This document shows positions 8,728 through 17,328 of a DNA stretch of 64,000 nucleotides, piece by piece (position 1 is the first letter of the stretch; each line of letters opens with the position of its first letter). Under the pieces are notes generated by a model. The model did no database searches. It saw only the letters and a program-made list of their open reading frames with translations, and was not told the DNA's origin. The translations under genes were made by a program, and so were the position numbers. The stretch is from Arenibacter troitsensis (GTDB lineage: Bacteria; Bacteroidota; Bacteroidia; Flavobacteriales; Flavobacteriaceae), in assembly GCF_900177645.1 (NCBI RefSeq), contig NZ_FXAO01000003.1, forward strand, positions 310,001 to 374,000. The letters run 5' to 3'.

Positions 8728-10278
8728 ATGAAAAAAACCTACCATCTATTTGCCTTGTCCCTCTTAAGCTTCATCCAGACCGGGTTTGCCCAGACTACCG
8801 ATAAAATTGTAGCTCAAATAGTATCCGAAGTTCATGAAAATTCACAGTTGGAAGCCTTGGCGCACCAATTATTGGATGTCATTGGCCCTAGACTGGTAGG
8901 CACACCGCAGATGCAACAAGCCCATGATTGGGCAGTGACCCAATACACCAACTGGGGAATCGCCGCCAAAAACGAACAATGGGGCCAATGGAGGGGCTGG
9001 GAACGGGGAATAACCCATATAGACATGGTATCACCTAGAGTACAAACCTTAAAGGGAACCCAACTGGCATGGAGTCCAAGTACCGGACGTAAAGGTATTA
9101 CGGCAGAGTTAATGGTATTGCCTACCGTTGCCGATTCCGCTGAATTCAACAATTGGCTAACCACCGTTAAAGGTAAGTTTATAATGATCTCCATGAAGGA
9201 ACCTACTGGTAGACCGGATTATAACTGGGAAGAATTTGCAACGCCGGAGTCTTATTATAATATGAAAAAAGATAGGGAGGCCCAAGAAAATGAATGGTCA
9301 ACGAATATGCAACGCATAGGATACGATAGGCGTTCGCTGCCTATTGCCCTGGAAAAAGCTGGAGCTGCGGGAATAGTTAGTTCCTATTGGTCCAAAGGGT
9401 TTGGCGCCAATAAAATTTTTGGTGCCAATACGGACAAAATTCCAATAATAGATTTGGAACTGGAAGACTATACCATGCTTTACAGATTGGTTGAGCATGG
9501 GAATCGCCCCAAAATTAAAATTTTGGCAGCGTCCAAAGAGCTTGGTGCCGTACCCACTTTTAATACCATAGCGGAAATAAAAGGTTCTGAAAAACCCAAT
9601 GAATATGTTGTATTATCGGCACATTTCGATTCTTGGGATGGCGGTACGGGGGCCACGGATAACGGAACGGGCACCTTGGTAATGATGGAAACCATGCGCG
9701 TGCTCAAAAAATTATATCCCAATCCCAAAAGGACCATTTTGGTGGGACATTGGGGAAGCGAAGAGCAGGGGTTGAACGGCTCTAGGGCTTATGTGGAGGA
9801 CCACCCTGAAATTGTAGCCAAAGTACAAGCCGTTTTTAATCAGGACAATGGTACGGGGAGAGTGGTCCAAATATCCGGAGGCGGGTTTGCCAATTCCTAT
9901 GATTACATTCCCAGATGGTTATCGGCCGTTCCGGACGATATAACCCAGCATATTGAGACCACATTTCCTGGAATGCCTGCAGGCGGAGGGTCGGACAACG
10001 CTTCCTTTATAGCTGCCGGAGCCCCTGCTTTTGGACTTAGTTCCTTACATTGGTCCTATTGGAATTATACTTGGCACACCAATAGGGATACTTATGATAA
10101 AATTGTTTTTGACGATTTAAAAAACAATGTAATTCTTACTGCAATTTTGGCCTATATGGCAAGTGAAGATCCAGAAATGGCCTCTAGGGAAAAAAGAATT
10201 TTGCCGGTTAACCCCAAAACTGGGGAACAATCCATTTGGCCAGCACAGCGTTCTCCCGAAAGGAAAGGAGGATTGTGA
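8728..10278 (+). CDS. Secreted M28 family zinc peptidase
   Basis: A 516-residue exported metallopeptidase. A signal peptide (MKKTYHLFALSLLSFIQTGFAQ) is followed by an N-terminal region with a PA-like insert (about 130-275) and then the M28 catalytic domain (about 280-490). Zinc-binding motifs are visible: HFDSWDGGTGATDNG (His and bridging Asp), GSEEQGLNGS (catalytic Glu pair), and the later NQDNG and HTNRDTYD segments. Related enzymes are aminopeptidases or carboxypeptidases (plasma glutamate carboxypeptidase type) that release amino acids from peptides in the periplasm or outside the cell. Divergent from the RhlE-like helicase. Confidence 0.9.
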   Translation: MKKTYHLFALSLLSFIQTGFAQTTDKIVAQIVSEVHENSQLEALAHQLLDVIGPRLVGTPQMQQAHDWAVTQYTNWGIAAKNEQWGQWRGWERGITHIDMVSPRVQTLKGTQLAWSPSTGRKGITAELMVLPTVADSAEFNNWLTTVKGKFIMISMKEPTGRPDYNWEEFATPESYYNMKKDREAQENEWSTNMQRIGYDRRSLPIALEKAGAAGIVSSYWSKGFGANKIFGANTDKIPIIDLELEDYTMLYRLVEHGNRPKIKILAASKELGAVPTFNTIAEIKGSEKPNEYVVLSAHFDSWDGGTGATDNGTGTLVMMETMRVLKKLYPNPKRTILVGHWGSEEQGLNGSRAYVEDHPEIVAKVQAVFNQDNGTGRVVQISGGGFANSYDYIPRWLSAVPDDITQHIETTFPGMPAGGGSDNASFIAAGAPAFGLSSLHWSYWNYTWHTNRDTYDKIVFDDLKNNVILTAILAYMASEDPEMASREKRILPVNPKTGEQSIWPAQRSPERKGGL

Positions 10279-10384
10279 GAATTTCCCATTAATTTCCCTT
10301 GGGTTTATTAAAAATAAAGACTAACTTAAATTCCAGAATTTATACTAGATCTTGCTAGGTCTGTTAACCTAAAAACAATTAAAT

Positions 10385-10687
10385 ATGAATATCAATTTTG
10401 TATATGATGATGTAAAAGCCAGTGCCCGTTTAGAAGAATTGGCTACCAAGAAGTTAGAAAAACTAGAAGACAAATATGATTTTATAGTGCGCGCCGATGT
10501 TTTCTTTAAAAAAGAGAATACTTCCTCACCAGATACCGGTTTAATTTGTAACATACGGCTAAGTGCACCAGGCCCCAGATTATTTGCAGAGTCCAACAAC
10601 TCTAAATTTGAAGTTTCCATTGCTGCTTCAGTAGAGGAGCTTGAACGGCAATTGGAAAAAAGAAAAGGCAAAATGAAAACACATTAG
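10385..10687 (+). CDS. hpf: Ribosome hibernation-promoting factor, short form (HPF/RaiA)
   Basis: A 100-residue protein of the HPF/YfiA family, the beta-alpha-beta-beta-beta-alpha fold that binds the decoding site of idle 30S subunits. Typical features are SARLEELATKKLEKLEDKYDF, a central strand with DVFFKKEN, and a basic C-terminal helix (EELERQLEKRKGKMK). It lacks the C-terminal dimerisation domain of long HPF. A strong terminator follows 24 bases after the stop, so it is probably a single-gene unit, as expected for a stress or stationary-phase factor. Confidence 0.9.
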   Translation: MNINFVYDDVKASARLEELATKKLEKLEDKYDFIVRADVFFKKENTSSPDTGLICNIRLSAPGPRLFAESNNSKFEVSIAASVEELERQLEKRKGKMKTH

Positions 10688-10711
10688 CCTAATTAATAAC
10701 AATGAGAACAC

Positions 10712-10755
10712 AAAAAATGCCCCGGCAAAGAGTTGAAACTTCCCGGGGCATTTTT
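10712..10755 (+). terminator. Intrinsic terminator after hpf
   Basis: The arm AAAAAATGCCCCGG (10712-10725) pairs with CCGGGGCATTTTT (10743-10755) around a 17-nt loop. The G+C-rich stem runs into a T tract on the plus strand and an equivalent T tract on the minus strand, so it can serve both convergent genes. Confidence 0.9.
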
Positions 10756-10796
10756 ATTTACCATTTTATAACAATAAATTATAAGCTTCCTTTTTT

Positions 10797-11144
10797 TTAA
10801 TCCCCATCGTCCTCAAATTGGGTATCGGCCAAGGTTTTCTTCAATCTATCCGAGAAAGGGTTTTTGTACAAATCCCTCATCAACTTTTTTCTTTTACGTT
10901 CTGAAATGTCCATAGTATCCAAAATACCTTTTCTCCTTTTGACCTCAACAAACCGCTTCTTCTTTAAAGCCATCCGATCTTCGGCAGATAAAATCATGTC
11001 TGGCTCATACTCCTCCAGTACCGTCCATTTTTCCACTTTCAGCTTTTTTCCCAAAGTGTCACTCTCCTTGGATTGGGCATTGCCATCCACCAAGAAAAAA
11101 ACCATAACAAGCACAATTATAGCACTATATATATCTTTAATCAT
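10797..11144 (-). CDS. Small exported protein of unknown function
   Basis: A 115-residue protein with a signal-anchor or signal peptide (MIKDIYSAIIVLVMVFFLVDGNAQ). The mature part is highly charged, rich in Lys, Glu and Asp (for example KKKRFVEVKRRKG, RKRKKLMRDLYKNP), with an acidic end FEDDGD. No domain is recognised. It converges on hpf and shares its terminator. Probably periplasmic and soluble. Confidence 0.6.
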   Translation of the reverse strand: MIKDIYSAIIVLVMVFFLVDGNAQSKESDTLGKKLKVEKWTVLEEYEPDMILSAEDRMALKKKRFVEVKRRKGILDTMDISERKRKKLMRDLYKNPFSDRLKKTLADTQFEDDGD

Positions 11145-11359
11145 TTTTCATAAAAGTGTCTGTTTAAAGTTATAACATTTTATGCATCCCACAGTACCAT
11201 AAATCCAGCCCAAACTTACCGTATATCGTGTTTTATAACCTTCTATCGATTTTCTACATCCATCCATGTTCCAACCACCTCAAAATCCGGCAAAATGCAA
11301 TACTCGATTTCCATAAAAAGAATGTTATACGTGCGCACTAGTGATTGAAAAATGATACT

Positions 11360-11367
11360 TACATTTG
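11360..11367 (+). promoter_or_regulatory. -7 box of the TerC-like gene
   Basis: TACATTTG is an exact TAnnTTTG match ending 21 bases before the ATG at 11389. Confidence 0.55.
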
Positions 11368-11388
11368 TGCCTTTAAATATTATAAATT

Positions 11389-12333
11389 ATGTTGGTTTGG
11401 GGGTCTTTTATTGGTCTGATCATTATTTTTTTAGCTCTGGATTTAGGTGTTTTTCACAAACATGAGCATGTAATTAAAAGTAAGGAAGCCAGTATTTGGA
11501 CCGCAGTATGGGTAACCGTGGCACTAAGCTTTAGTGGGGTTATCTATTGGCTGTTCTCCAATAATATCATTGACAACCCTACCGGATTAACACCAAACGA
11601 TGCTGTTCTAAAATACATAACCGGATATCTTATTGAACTATCGCTCAGTGTAGACAATGTTTTTGTGATAGCCGTAATATTCAGTGCTTTCAAGATTCCG
11701 GCCATTTACCAGCACCGGGTACTGTTCTGGGGAATATTGGGAGCAATAGTTTTTAGGGCCGTTATGATAGTGTTCGGGGTTGCCCTGATTACCAAGTTTG
11801 ATTGGATTATTTATGTCTTTGGAGTATTCCTATTGTATACGGCCTTTAAAATGCTGAAATCGGACAACAGCGAATTTGATCCAAAAAAGTCCTTCGTATT
11901 TAAAAGATTAAAAAAAATATACCCCATTACGGCATCCATTAATGGCCATGATTTTTTCGTAAAACGTATGGGCGTTACTGCCGCTACCCCACTATTTGTT
12001 GCCTTGGTAATTATTGAATTAACGGATATTCTATTTGCACTGGACAGCATCCCTGCTATCCTGGCCATTACGGCCGACCCTTTTATTGTTTTTAGCTCCA
12101 ATATTTTGGCCATATTGGGATTGCGATCCATGTATTTCCTAATTTCCAGAATGCTGGAGAAATTCAGGTATATCAACTATAGCCTAGTTGTGATTTTAGC
12201 TTTTGTAGGTTTAAAAATGTTGTTTTCCCACCATATAGAAATCCCAGAGTGGGTATCCCTTACAGTGATATCCGTATCCTTGGTTGGGGGAATAATTTTC
12301 TCACTACTCATCACCGAAGAAAAAGGGGAGTGA
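11389..12333 (+). CDS. TerC/Alx family integral membrane protein
   Basis: A 314-residue polytopic membrane protein of the TerC family, with about eight or nine helices. It carries the family signature ELSLSVDNVFVIAVIF around residues 83-98 and the second one ELTDILFALDSIPAILAI around 212-230; these Asp-containing segments in membrane helices are linked to metal ion handling. Related Alx proteins take part in manganese export and alkaline response, and others aid metal loading of exported enzymes. No tellurite-resistance ter genes are nearby, so tellurium resistance should not be assumed. It converges on the acyl carrier protein gene with a 9-base gap. Confidence 0.88.
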   Translation: MLVWGSFIGLIIIFLALDLGVFHKHEHVIKSKEASIWTAVWVTVALSFSGVIYWLFSNNIIDNPTGLTPNDAVLKYITGYLIELSLSVDNVFVIAVIFSAFKIPAIYQHRVLFWGILGAIVFRAVMIVFGVALITKFDWIIYVFGVFLLYTAFKMLKSDNSEFDPKKSFVFKRLKKIYPITASINGHDFFVKRMGVTAATPLFVALVIIELTDILFALDSIPAILAITADPFIVFSSNILAILGLRSMYFLISRMLEKFRYINYSLVVILAFVGLKMLFSHHIEIPEWVSLTVISVSLVGGIIFSLLITEEKGE

Positions 12334-12342
12334 AAGTGCCAG

Positions 12343-12600
12343 TTATTTTTTAAGCTGTAATTTCTGGGCTATAATATTTAAGGCATCCTGTACGGTTTGC
12401 ATTTTGTCCATATCCTCATTTTCCAAACGTATCCCAAACGCATCCTCTACATCAAGGACAATATCGACCAAATTGGCCGAATTAATATTGAGTTCCTTGA
12501 CGAAATTACTATCCACCACAATAGCATCCACAGAAACATCATCAGGAAGGTACATCTTTACGATATCCTTCAGTTGCTCAAAATGTTGATCACTCTCCAC
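12343..12600 (-). CDS. Dedicated acyl carrier protein
   Basis: An 85-residue acidic ACP. The phosphopantetheine attachment serine is most likely Ser41 in LNINSANLVDIVLDVEDAF, where the usual D-S-L is replaced by N-S-A; the recognition helix with acidic residues follows normally. It is the last gene of the type III PKS cluster, two bases after the ketosynthase stop, so the pair is translationally close. Inferred role: carrying the growing acyl starter chain built by the neighbouring ketosynthase and dehydratase. The unusual site suggests a specialised ACP rather than the housekeeping AcpP. Confidence 0.88.
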   Translation of the reverse strand: MESDQHFEQLKDIVKMYLPDDVSVDAIVVDSNFVKELNINSANLVDIVLDVEDAFGIRLENEDMDKMQTVQDALNIIAQKLQLKK

Positions 12601-12602
12601 AG

Positions 12603-13880
12603 TTATTTTTCTTTATAATCATTAAAGATAACACAGGCGTTTACATCTCCAAAACCAAAACTTGCTTTTGCCATTATTCCAGGTGTATGGGAAATGGTTG
12701 TTAAGGGTATTCTGGAGGCATCCACCAAAGCCAGGATCTCAGGATGCAGGTCCTGACAGTTTCGATTCCCAAAAACCAATCCTTCGCGGTATTGTAGCAA
12801 GGAAGCGACACATTCAACACTGCCGGAAGCGGCCAAACAGTGGCCTACCAGTCCTTTTGTAGTGTTTATGAAAGGAAAATCCACACCTGTTCGCCCCAAG
12901 GCCTCACTCCAATTTCTAATTTCGTCTGCGTCTTTTGATGTAGCCGTTAAATGTCCATTAATAACGTCCACTTCAGATTTATCCACCCCGGCATCCATAA
13001 GTGCCTCCAAAATACATTTCTGTACCGCTAGACTGTTTGGAGCGGTCATACTTCCTACACCCCGTTGTCCGCCACTATTGATTGCACCTCCCAAAACCTC
13101 CGCATATATTTTGGCCCCTCTCTCCAAAGCACTCGACAATGACTCCAACACCATGGCACCTGCCCCACTACCAGGAACAAACCCGGAAGCACTTGCGCTC
13201 ATGGGCCTACTGGCCTCTTGGGGATTATCATTGTAATTGAAGGGCAATATGCGCATAGCATCAAAACCGCCCCAAATATACGGTCCGCTGTCATTACAAC
13301 TTCCTACCAACATCCTTTCTGCTTTTCCTGCCCTTATCCGTTCCATCCCCATAATTACCCCTTCAGTACCCGTAGCACATGCCGAGGAATTGGTGGTTAC
13401 CTGATTTCCACATCCCAAAATGCCACCGAGATAAGCACTGATACCACTGGCCATAGTCTGCATTACGGAATTACTGCCCAAACGGCGGGCATTGTTATTA
13501 TCTATTAAATGGATGGATTCCCTTAGTTTGTCTATTCCCAAAATTCCAGTGCCAAAAATAATTCCGCTATCCCAGTCAGGTTGATCCTTATCCGCCTTTT
13601 CAAGACCCGCATCCTTCCAGGCATCCGTTCCGGCCATAACACCGTAAACAACACCGCTTGAGTTTAACCCCCTAAGTTGTAATGAAGTAAAATAAGATTC
13701 CTTTAAACCTTCCCGTATTTCCGGTTTTCCTGCAATTTGACATCCAAATCCCAAGTCGGCCAACTCCTGATGAAAGGTAATTCCGCTACTACCATTGAGC
13801 ATTGACTCATAAAAATTGGCTAGCCCCACCCCGTTAGGCGCGCATATACCAAGTCCGGTTACCACTACCCTCCTATTCAT
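12603..13880 (-). CDS. Beta-ketoacyl-ACP synthase, FabF-like
   Basis: A 425-residue condensing enzyme with the FabF/KAS II fold. The nucleophile is Cys168 (NSSACATGTEG) and the two catalytic histidines are His310 (NGHLTAT, where FabF usually has HGTxT) and His347 (GLVGHCLAASG). The start overlaps the stop of the dehydratase by four bases and the ACP follows after two bases, so this is a tight operon. Inferred role: elongation of the acyl chain on the private ACP before hand-over to the type III PKS. Similar divergent FabF-like enzymes occur in flavobacterial aryl polyene and flexirubin clusters, but no other gene of those pathways is present. Confidence 0.88.
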   Translation of the reverse strand: MNRRVVVTGLGICAPNGVGLANFYESMLNGSSGITFHQELADLGFGCQIAGKPEIREGLKESYFTSLQLRGLNSSGVVYGVMAGTDAWKDAGLEKADKDQPDWDSGIIFGTGILGIDKLRESIHLIDNNNARRLGSNSVMQTMASGISAYLGGILGCGNQVTTNSSACATGTEGVIMGMERIRAGKAERMLVGSCNDSGPYIWGGFDAMRILPFNYNDNPQEASRPMSASASGFVPGSGAGAMVLESLSSALERGAKIYAEVLGGAINSGGQRGVGSMTAPNSLAVQKCILEALMDAGVDKSEVDVINGHLTATSKDADEIRNWSEALGRTGVDFPFINTTKGLVGHCLAASGSVECVASLLQYREGLVFGNRNCQDLHPEILALVDASRIPLTTISHTPGIMAKASFGFGDVNACVIFNDYKEK

Positions 13881-14326
13881 ATGTTATTGTTCCTTATCAT
13901 CCCGGACAAAACACCCTTGCAAACCAGCTGGGTTTCCTGGTTGTACATTTTAACCTCACATTTCAACTTATTGAAGCGAAAGTATAGCTTGTTCGCCTTT
14001 ACAATAACCGTCTCCAGTGGAAATACAGGTAACAGAAAATGCATATCGGAACTGCTTAGTGCCACCTGGAAATCCCTTGATCCCACCTCTTCCGAATTGA
14101 GTAAGTGGATCCCCAAACATACCAATCCAATTTGAGCACAACATTCTGTGAGAATCACTCCCGGCGTAACAGGTTGTTCCTTAAAATGTCCCTTATAAAA
14201 GAATTCATCCTTTTTAAAAGTGTAGCGACCTTCAATAGCGTTATCACTCACCATATCAATTTCATCAACGAATAAAAAGGGGTCTGTATATGGTAATTTA
14301 TTTATTATATCATTTACAATAAGCAT
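13877..14326 (-). CDS. FabZ-like 3-hydroxyacyl-ACP dehydratase
   Basis: A 149-residue hot-dog-fold protein of the FabZ/FabA type. It shows the LPYTDPFLFVDEI opening, the catalytic His47 in YKGHFKEQPVTPG and Glu61 in ILTECCAQ, in the positions used by FabZ. It heads the second half of the cluster, 81 bases after the type III PKS stop, and overlaps the ketosynthase start by four bases. Inferred role: dehydration of 3-hydroxyacyl-ACP while making the starter chain. No ketoreductase or enoyl reductase gene is in the cluster, so those steps would be borrowed from primary metabolism. Confidence 0.85.
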   Translation of the reverse strand: MLIVNDIINKLPYTDPFLFVDEIDMVSDNAIEGRYTFKKDEFFYKGHFKEQPVTPGVILTECCAQIGLVCLGIHLLNSEEVGSRDFQVALSSSDMHFLLPVFPLETVIVKANKLYFRFNKLKCEVKMYNQETQLVCKGVLSGMIRNNNI

Positions 14327-14407
14327 TCAACAATACTTTAATTAAACTATTACTTTATAAATTTTGGTTGAAGCAATATCCAATACTTTCTTAAATTTCA
14401 GGTTTTA

Positions 14408-15463
14408 TTACCATTCCAGTAATATCCGTTGGGCCGAGAATCCAGGACCAAAACTTAACAATAAACCTTGATCCCCTAATGGAATATCCTTTTCCATAAA
14501 TCGCTCCAACACATAAAGTACCGTGGCGCTGCTCATATTACCATATAACCGTAGGGTTTCCCGGGTATCCTCCAAATTCTTGCCCAGGGTACCGAACAGC
14601 TGCTCTACAGTCTCTACAATTTTCTTTCCACCTGGGTGAAAAATTAAATGGTCCACGTTTTCAATACTACTTCCATTCCGTTTTAAAAATGGGTGGATGA
14701 TTTCTGGGAAATGTTCCGAAATTACCTGCGGCACCAAAGGATCCAAAATCATTTTTAGGCCCGAATTGGTTAAATCGAAACCCATCATTTGTGTAGCATC
14801 GGGAAAATGATACATTTCCTCCCCAACGATTCTTGGTCCCTTGGCATTCTTTTCCGAAGATACCAATACACAGGCCGCCCCATCTCCAAAAATAGCGGCA
14901 CTTACCATATTGGCCATGGAATAATCATTGAGTTGAAAGGTAGCAGTTGGACTTTCAACAGCTACAATGGCCGCCCTCTTCCCAGGGTTCGATCTTAAAA
15001 AATTACTGGCATATATTAAACCGGAAACACCTGCAGCGCAACCCATCTCCGTAACAGGCAAACGAACAATATCTTTCCTGAGGTCCAAATCATTAATTAG
15101 ATAAGCATCCAAGGACGGAATCATAATTCCCGTACAGCTAACCGTAATTATATAATCCAGACTGTCTGCCGACCACCCACTTTTATCAAGGGCCCTCTGA
15201 AGGACAGTTCTCCCCAACTTCTTAACTTCACGGATAAAGACATTGTTCTTATCTTTAAAAGAGGTAGCTTCAAATACCTCTTCAGGACTCATTATACTAT
15301 AGCGTTTGTCTACAGCGGCCCCTTCAAAAATTTTAAGCACCTTACGCTGAAACCGTACATCCTGACCGTGCAACCATTGCTCCACAAAAGGCAAAATATC
15401 CTTTGTGTTCCTACTGTATTGTGGCAGTGATTTGGTTACTGCAACTATCCTAGTCCCTTCCAT
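14408..15463 (-). CDS. Type III polyketide synthase (chalcone synthase family)
   Basis: A 351-residue ketosynthase of the chalcone/stilbene synthase superfamily. The catalytic triad is complete: Cys142 (TEMGCAAGVSG), His276 (IFHPGGKK) and Asn309 (LYGNMSSATVL). Length is usual for bacterial type III PKSs. These homodimeric enzymes extend a starter acyl-CoA (or acyl-ACP) with malonyl-CoA and cyclise the product to resorcinols, phloroglucinols or pyrones. Its start overlaps the methyltransferase stop by 14 bases. With a methyltransferase and a FAD oxidoreductase upstream the arrangement recalls the Streptomyces srsA-srsB-srsC phenolic-lipid genes; product identity is inference. Confidence 0.93.
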   Translation of the reverse strand: MEGTRIVAVTKSLPQYSRNTKDILPFVEQWLHGQDVRFQRKVLKIFEGAAVDKRYSIMSPEEVFEATSFKDKNNVFIREVKKLGRTVLQRALDKSGWSADSLDYIITVSCTGIMIPSLDAYLINDLDLRKDIVRLPVTEMGCAAGVSGLIYASNFLRSNPGKRAAIVAVESPTATFQLNDYSMANMVSAAIFGDGAACVLVSSEKNAKGPRIVGEEMYHFPDATQMMGFDLTNSGLKMILDPLVPQVISEHFPEIIHPFLKRNGSSIENVDHLIFHPGGKKIVETVEQLFGTLGKNLEDTRETLRLYGNMSSATVLYVLERFMEKDIPLGDQGLLLSFGPGFSAQRILLEW

Positions 15464-16181
15464 ATGGCAACTGTTTTCCCTTTATTCTCATTACCCATAG
15501 GTATCTAAATGCCCATCTCCAACAAATATCGTGTTCCACATGGGGTAGATTAATTGAAAAGGCTTCCAAATCCAATTTGGTAAAAGCGCTTTTTATGGAA
15601 ACCAAACCATCATGTTTCGCAATCTTTGTTTTTATAAAAATAAGGCTAAAGAGTTGAAATAGATAATAGGACACTTTACTTCTTTGCAAATCATTGATAA
15701 CAATGCCCAATCTACTGAGTTTTACAAATCGATCTAAAAAAATGGGTATTTCATAGGAATCAAAATGATGCATTGTTAGGGTACAGAGTAGGATATCACA
15801 TTGTAGGTTCTTTGCTTCCGGCCCCAAAATATCCAATTCCAGGAATCTTATATTGGAATATTCCTTAGCATTTTCTTTGGCGAGCGCAATAGATTTGGAA
15901 TTTAAATCTACCCCTATTAGATCCAAGTGCAGAGGTTTGTTTTTGTAATGCGCAGCAACTTTAGCCAACATGGCCCCATCCCCACAGCCCATATCCATTA
16001 TGGTATATGAATTCTGAGGGTTTTCTTCAATTATTTTTTCAATAGCCCGTAAGGTAAGTGAAAAACCATGCAAAACGGTATTGACCCTATTTATATCTGT
16101 ATAAACTTTTTGTAACAAAAGGGTATCCAATAAAGGATCGTCCATAAGCTCTCTACGGCAACTACGTCTTTTGAAATTCAT
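15450..16181 (-). CDS. Class I SAM-dependent methyltransferase
   Basis: A 243-residue methyltransferase of the Methyltransf_25/UbiE-like class. Motif I (YTIMDMGCGDGAMLAKVA) near residue 75, the acidic loop LIGVDLNSKSI and motif IV (DILLCTLTMHHF) are all visible. Its ATG shares one base with the stop of the FAD oxidoreductase, and its end overlaps the type III PKS start. Inferred role: O- or C-methylation of the phenolic polyketide made by the neighbour. The motif TMHHF after the motif IV strand resembles quinone and polyketide methyltransferases. Confidence 0.88.
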   Translation of the reverse strand: MNFKRRSCRRELMDDPLLDTLLLQKVYTDINRVNTVLHGFSLTLRAIEKIIEENPQNSYTIMDMGCGDGAMLAKVAAHYKNKPLHLDLIGVDLNSKSIALAKENAKEYSNIRFLELDILGPEAKNLQCDILLCTLTMHHFDSYEIPIFLDRFVKLSRLGIVINDLQRSKVSYYLFQLFSLIFIKTKIAKHDGLVSIKSAFTKLDLEAFSINLPHVEHDICWRWAFRYLWVMRIKGKQLPYGRD

Positions 16182-17302
16182 TAACTCTGGATAATTTTTC
16201 CATGGGTGTTTTTGATAAGTTTATTTACAATATAGGGAGAATTCGCCAATATCCCCATGGATAAATTGGAAAGCCTTGGGTTCAGCAAAATAGCCTGCAG
16301 CTGTCTACCCATCCACAACCTCTTGGCAAACAAATGCTTCCATTGGGTGTCGTATTCCAACTCTAACTGGGATCGATTCCATAACCCGGTCTTAAAAAAA
16401 GCATTGATAGCCTCCGAAGCTATTTTGGCGCTATGGATGGCCATGGCCATACCATTGCCGCACAACGGATGTATAAGACCCGCTGTATCCCCACACATGA
16501 TAATATGATTCTCCACGGGTTTCTTTTTATGAAATGAAATCTGTCCTATGGTCAGCGGTTGCTCAAATAACATCTCCGCATCATTAAGAAATTCATTCAA
16601 ATAAGGATTCCTAGCAATTATATTCTGATTAAAGTCGGCAATACCCTTCTCTTTTTTAAAACTATCATAAGAAACCAGATAACAAAAATTTACCGCCCCA
16701 CTTTCCGTTTTGGACAGCCCGCCATAACCGCCTCTGAAATTATGGATAGCTACCAAATTATTAGGAAAGGAGTCTAATTTATAATGGGCCTTTACCGCTA
16801 ACCATGGCGATTTTTTCTGAATAAAAGAACGCCCTAGTCCCTTATCCAACACACCCCTTTTTCCATATGCTCCAATAACAAATTTACTGATGTATTCCTG
16901 ACCCGATTCCAAACCGACCCTAAATTTGTTATTTTCAAATTTTATGGAGTTTACACTTTTAATAAAAACATTGACTCCCAATTCCAATGCCCGCTGATAC
17001 AATAGGTGGTCAAAAGTATATCTACTAAGACCAAACCCTCCCATGGGTAAATTAGCCTTCAAGGCTTTCCCTTGCTCTATACTCAGGAGCATTTCATTAA
17101 ATTGAAAGGTTTGCGGCAAAGAAACCCCCAAAAACTCTAAATAAGGTTTCACTTCGTTGGAGATATACTCTCCACACACTTTATGGTGGGGGTATGGCTT
17201 GCTTTCAAAAACAGCCACATCGTAGTTTTGCCTTCGCAAGTGTATGGCGGCAGTTAGACCTGCCAGGCCTCCCCCTACAATAATGACATCAAAATTATCC
17301 AT
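16181..17302 (-). CDS. FAD-dependent oxidoreductase (geranylgeranyl reductase/hydroxylase-like)
   Basis: A 373-residue flavoprotein. It has the dinucleotide-binding motif DVIIVGGGLAGLTAAIHLRR at the start, a second FAD motif with VIGAYGKRG near 155, and the GD motif MCGDTAGLIHPLCGNGMAMAIHSA near 285, typical of the geranylgeranyl reductase and aromatic hydroxylase group. It is the first gene of the type III PKS cluster. Inferred role: ring hydroxylation of the phenolic product to a hydroquinone or quinone, like SrsC, or reduction of a side chain. The start at MDNFDV is chosen because the in-frame start upstream lies inside the ompA terminator hairpin. Confidence 0.88.
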   Translation of the reverse strand: MDNFDVIIVGGGLAGLTAAIHLRRQNYDVAVFESKPYPHHKVCGEYISNEVKPYLEFLGVSLPQTFQFNEMLLSIEQGKALKANLPMGGFGLSRYTFDHLLYQRALELGVNVFIKSVNSIKFENNKFRVGLESGQEYISKFVIGAYGKRGVLDKGLGRSFIQKKSPWLAVKAHYKLDSFPNNLVAIHNFRGGYGGLSKTESGAVNFCYLVSYDSFKKEKGIADFNQNIIARNPYLNEFLNDAEMLFEQPLTIGQISFHKKKPVENHIIMCGDTAGLIHPLCGNGMAMAIHSAKIASEAINAFFKTGLWNRSQLELEYDTQWKHLFAKRLWMGRQLQAILLNPRLSNLSMGILANSPYIVNKLIKNTHGKIIQS

Positions 17303-17328
17303 TAACAAAAGGTACTGAAAATAAACAA

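Noticed and set aside
11389..12333. TerC-like gene as tellurite resistance
   Set aside because: No terA/B/D/Z genes accompany it; the TerC fold alone is shared by metal-handling Alx-type proteins.
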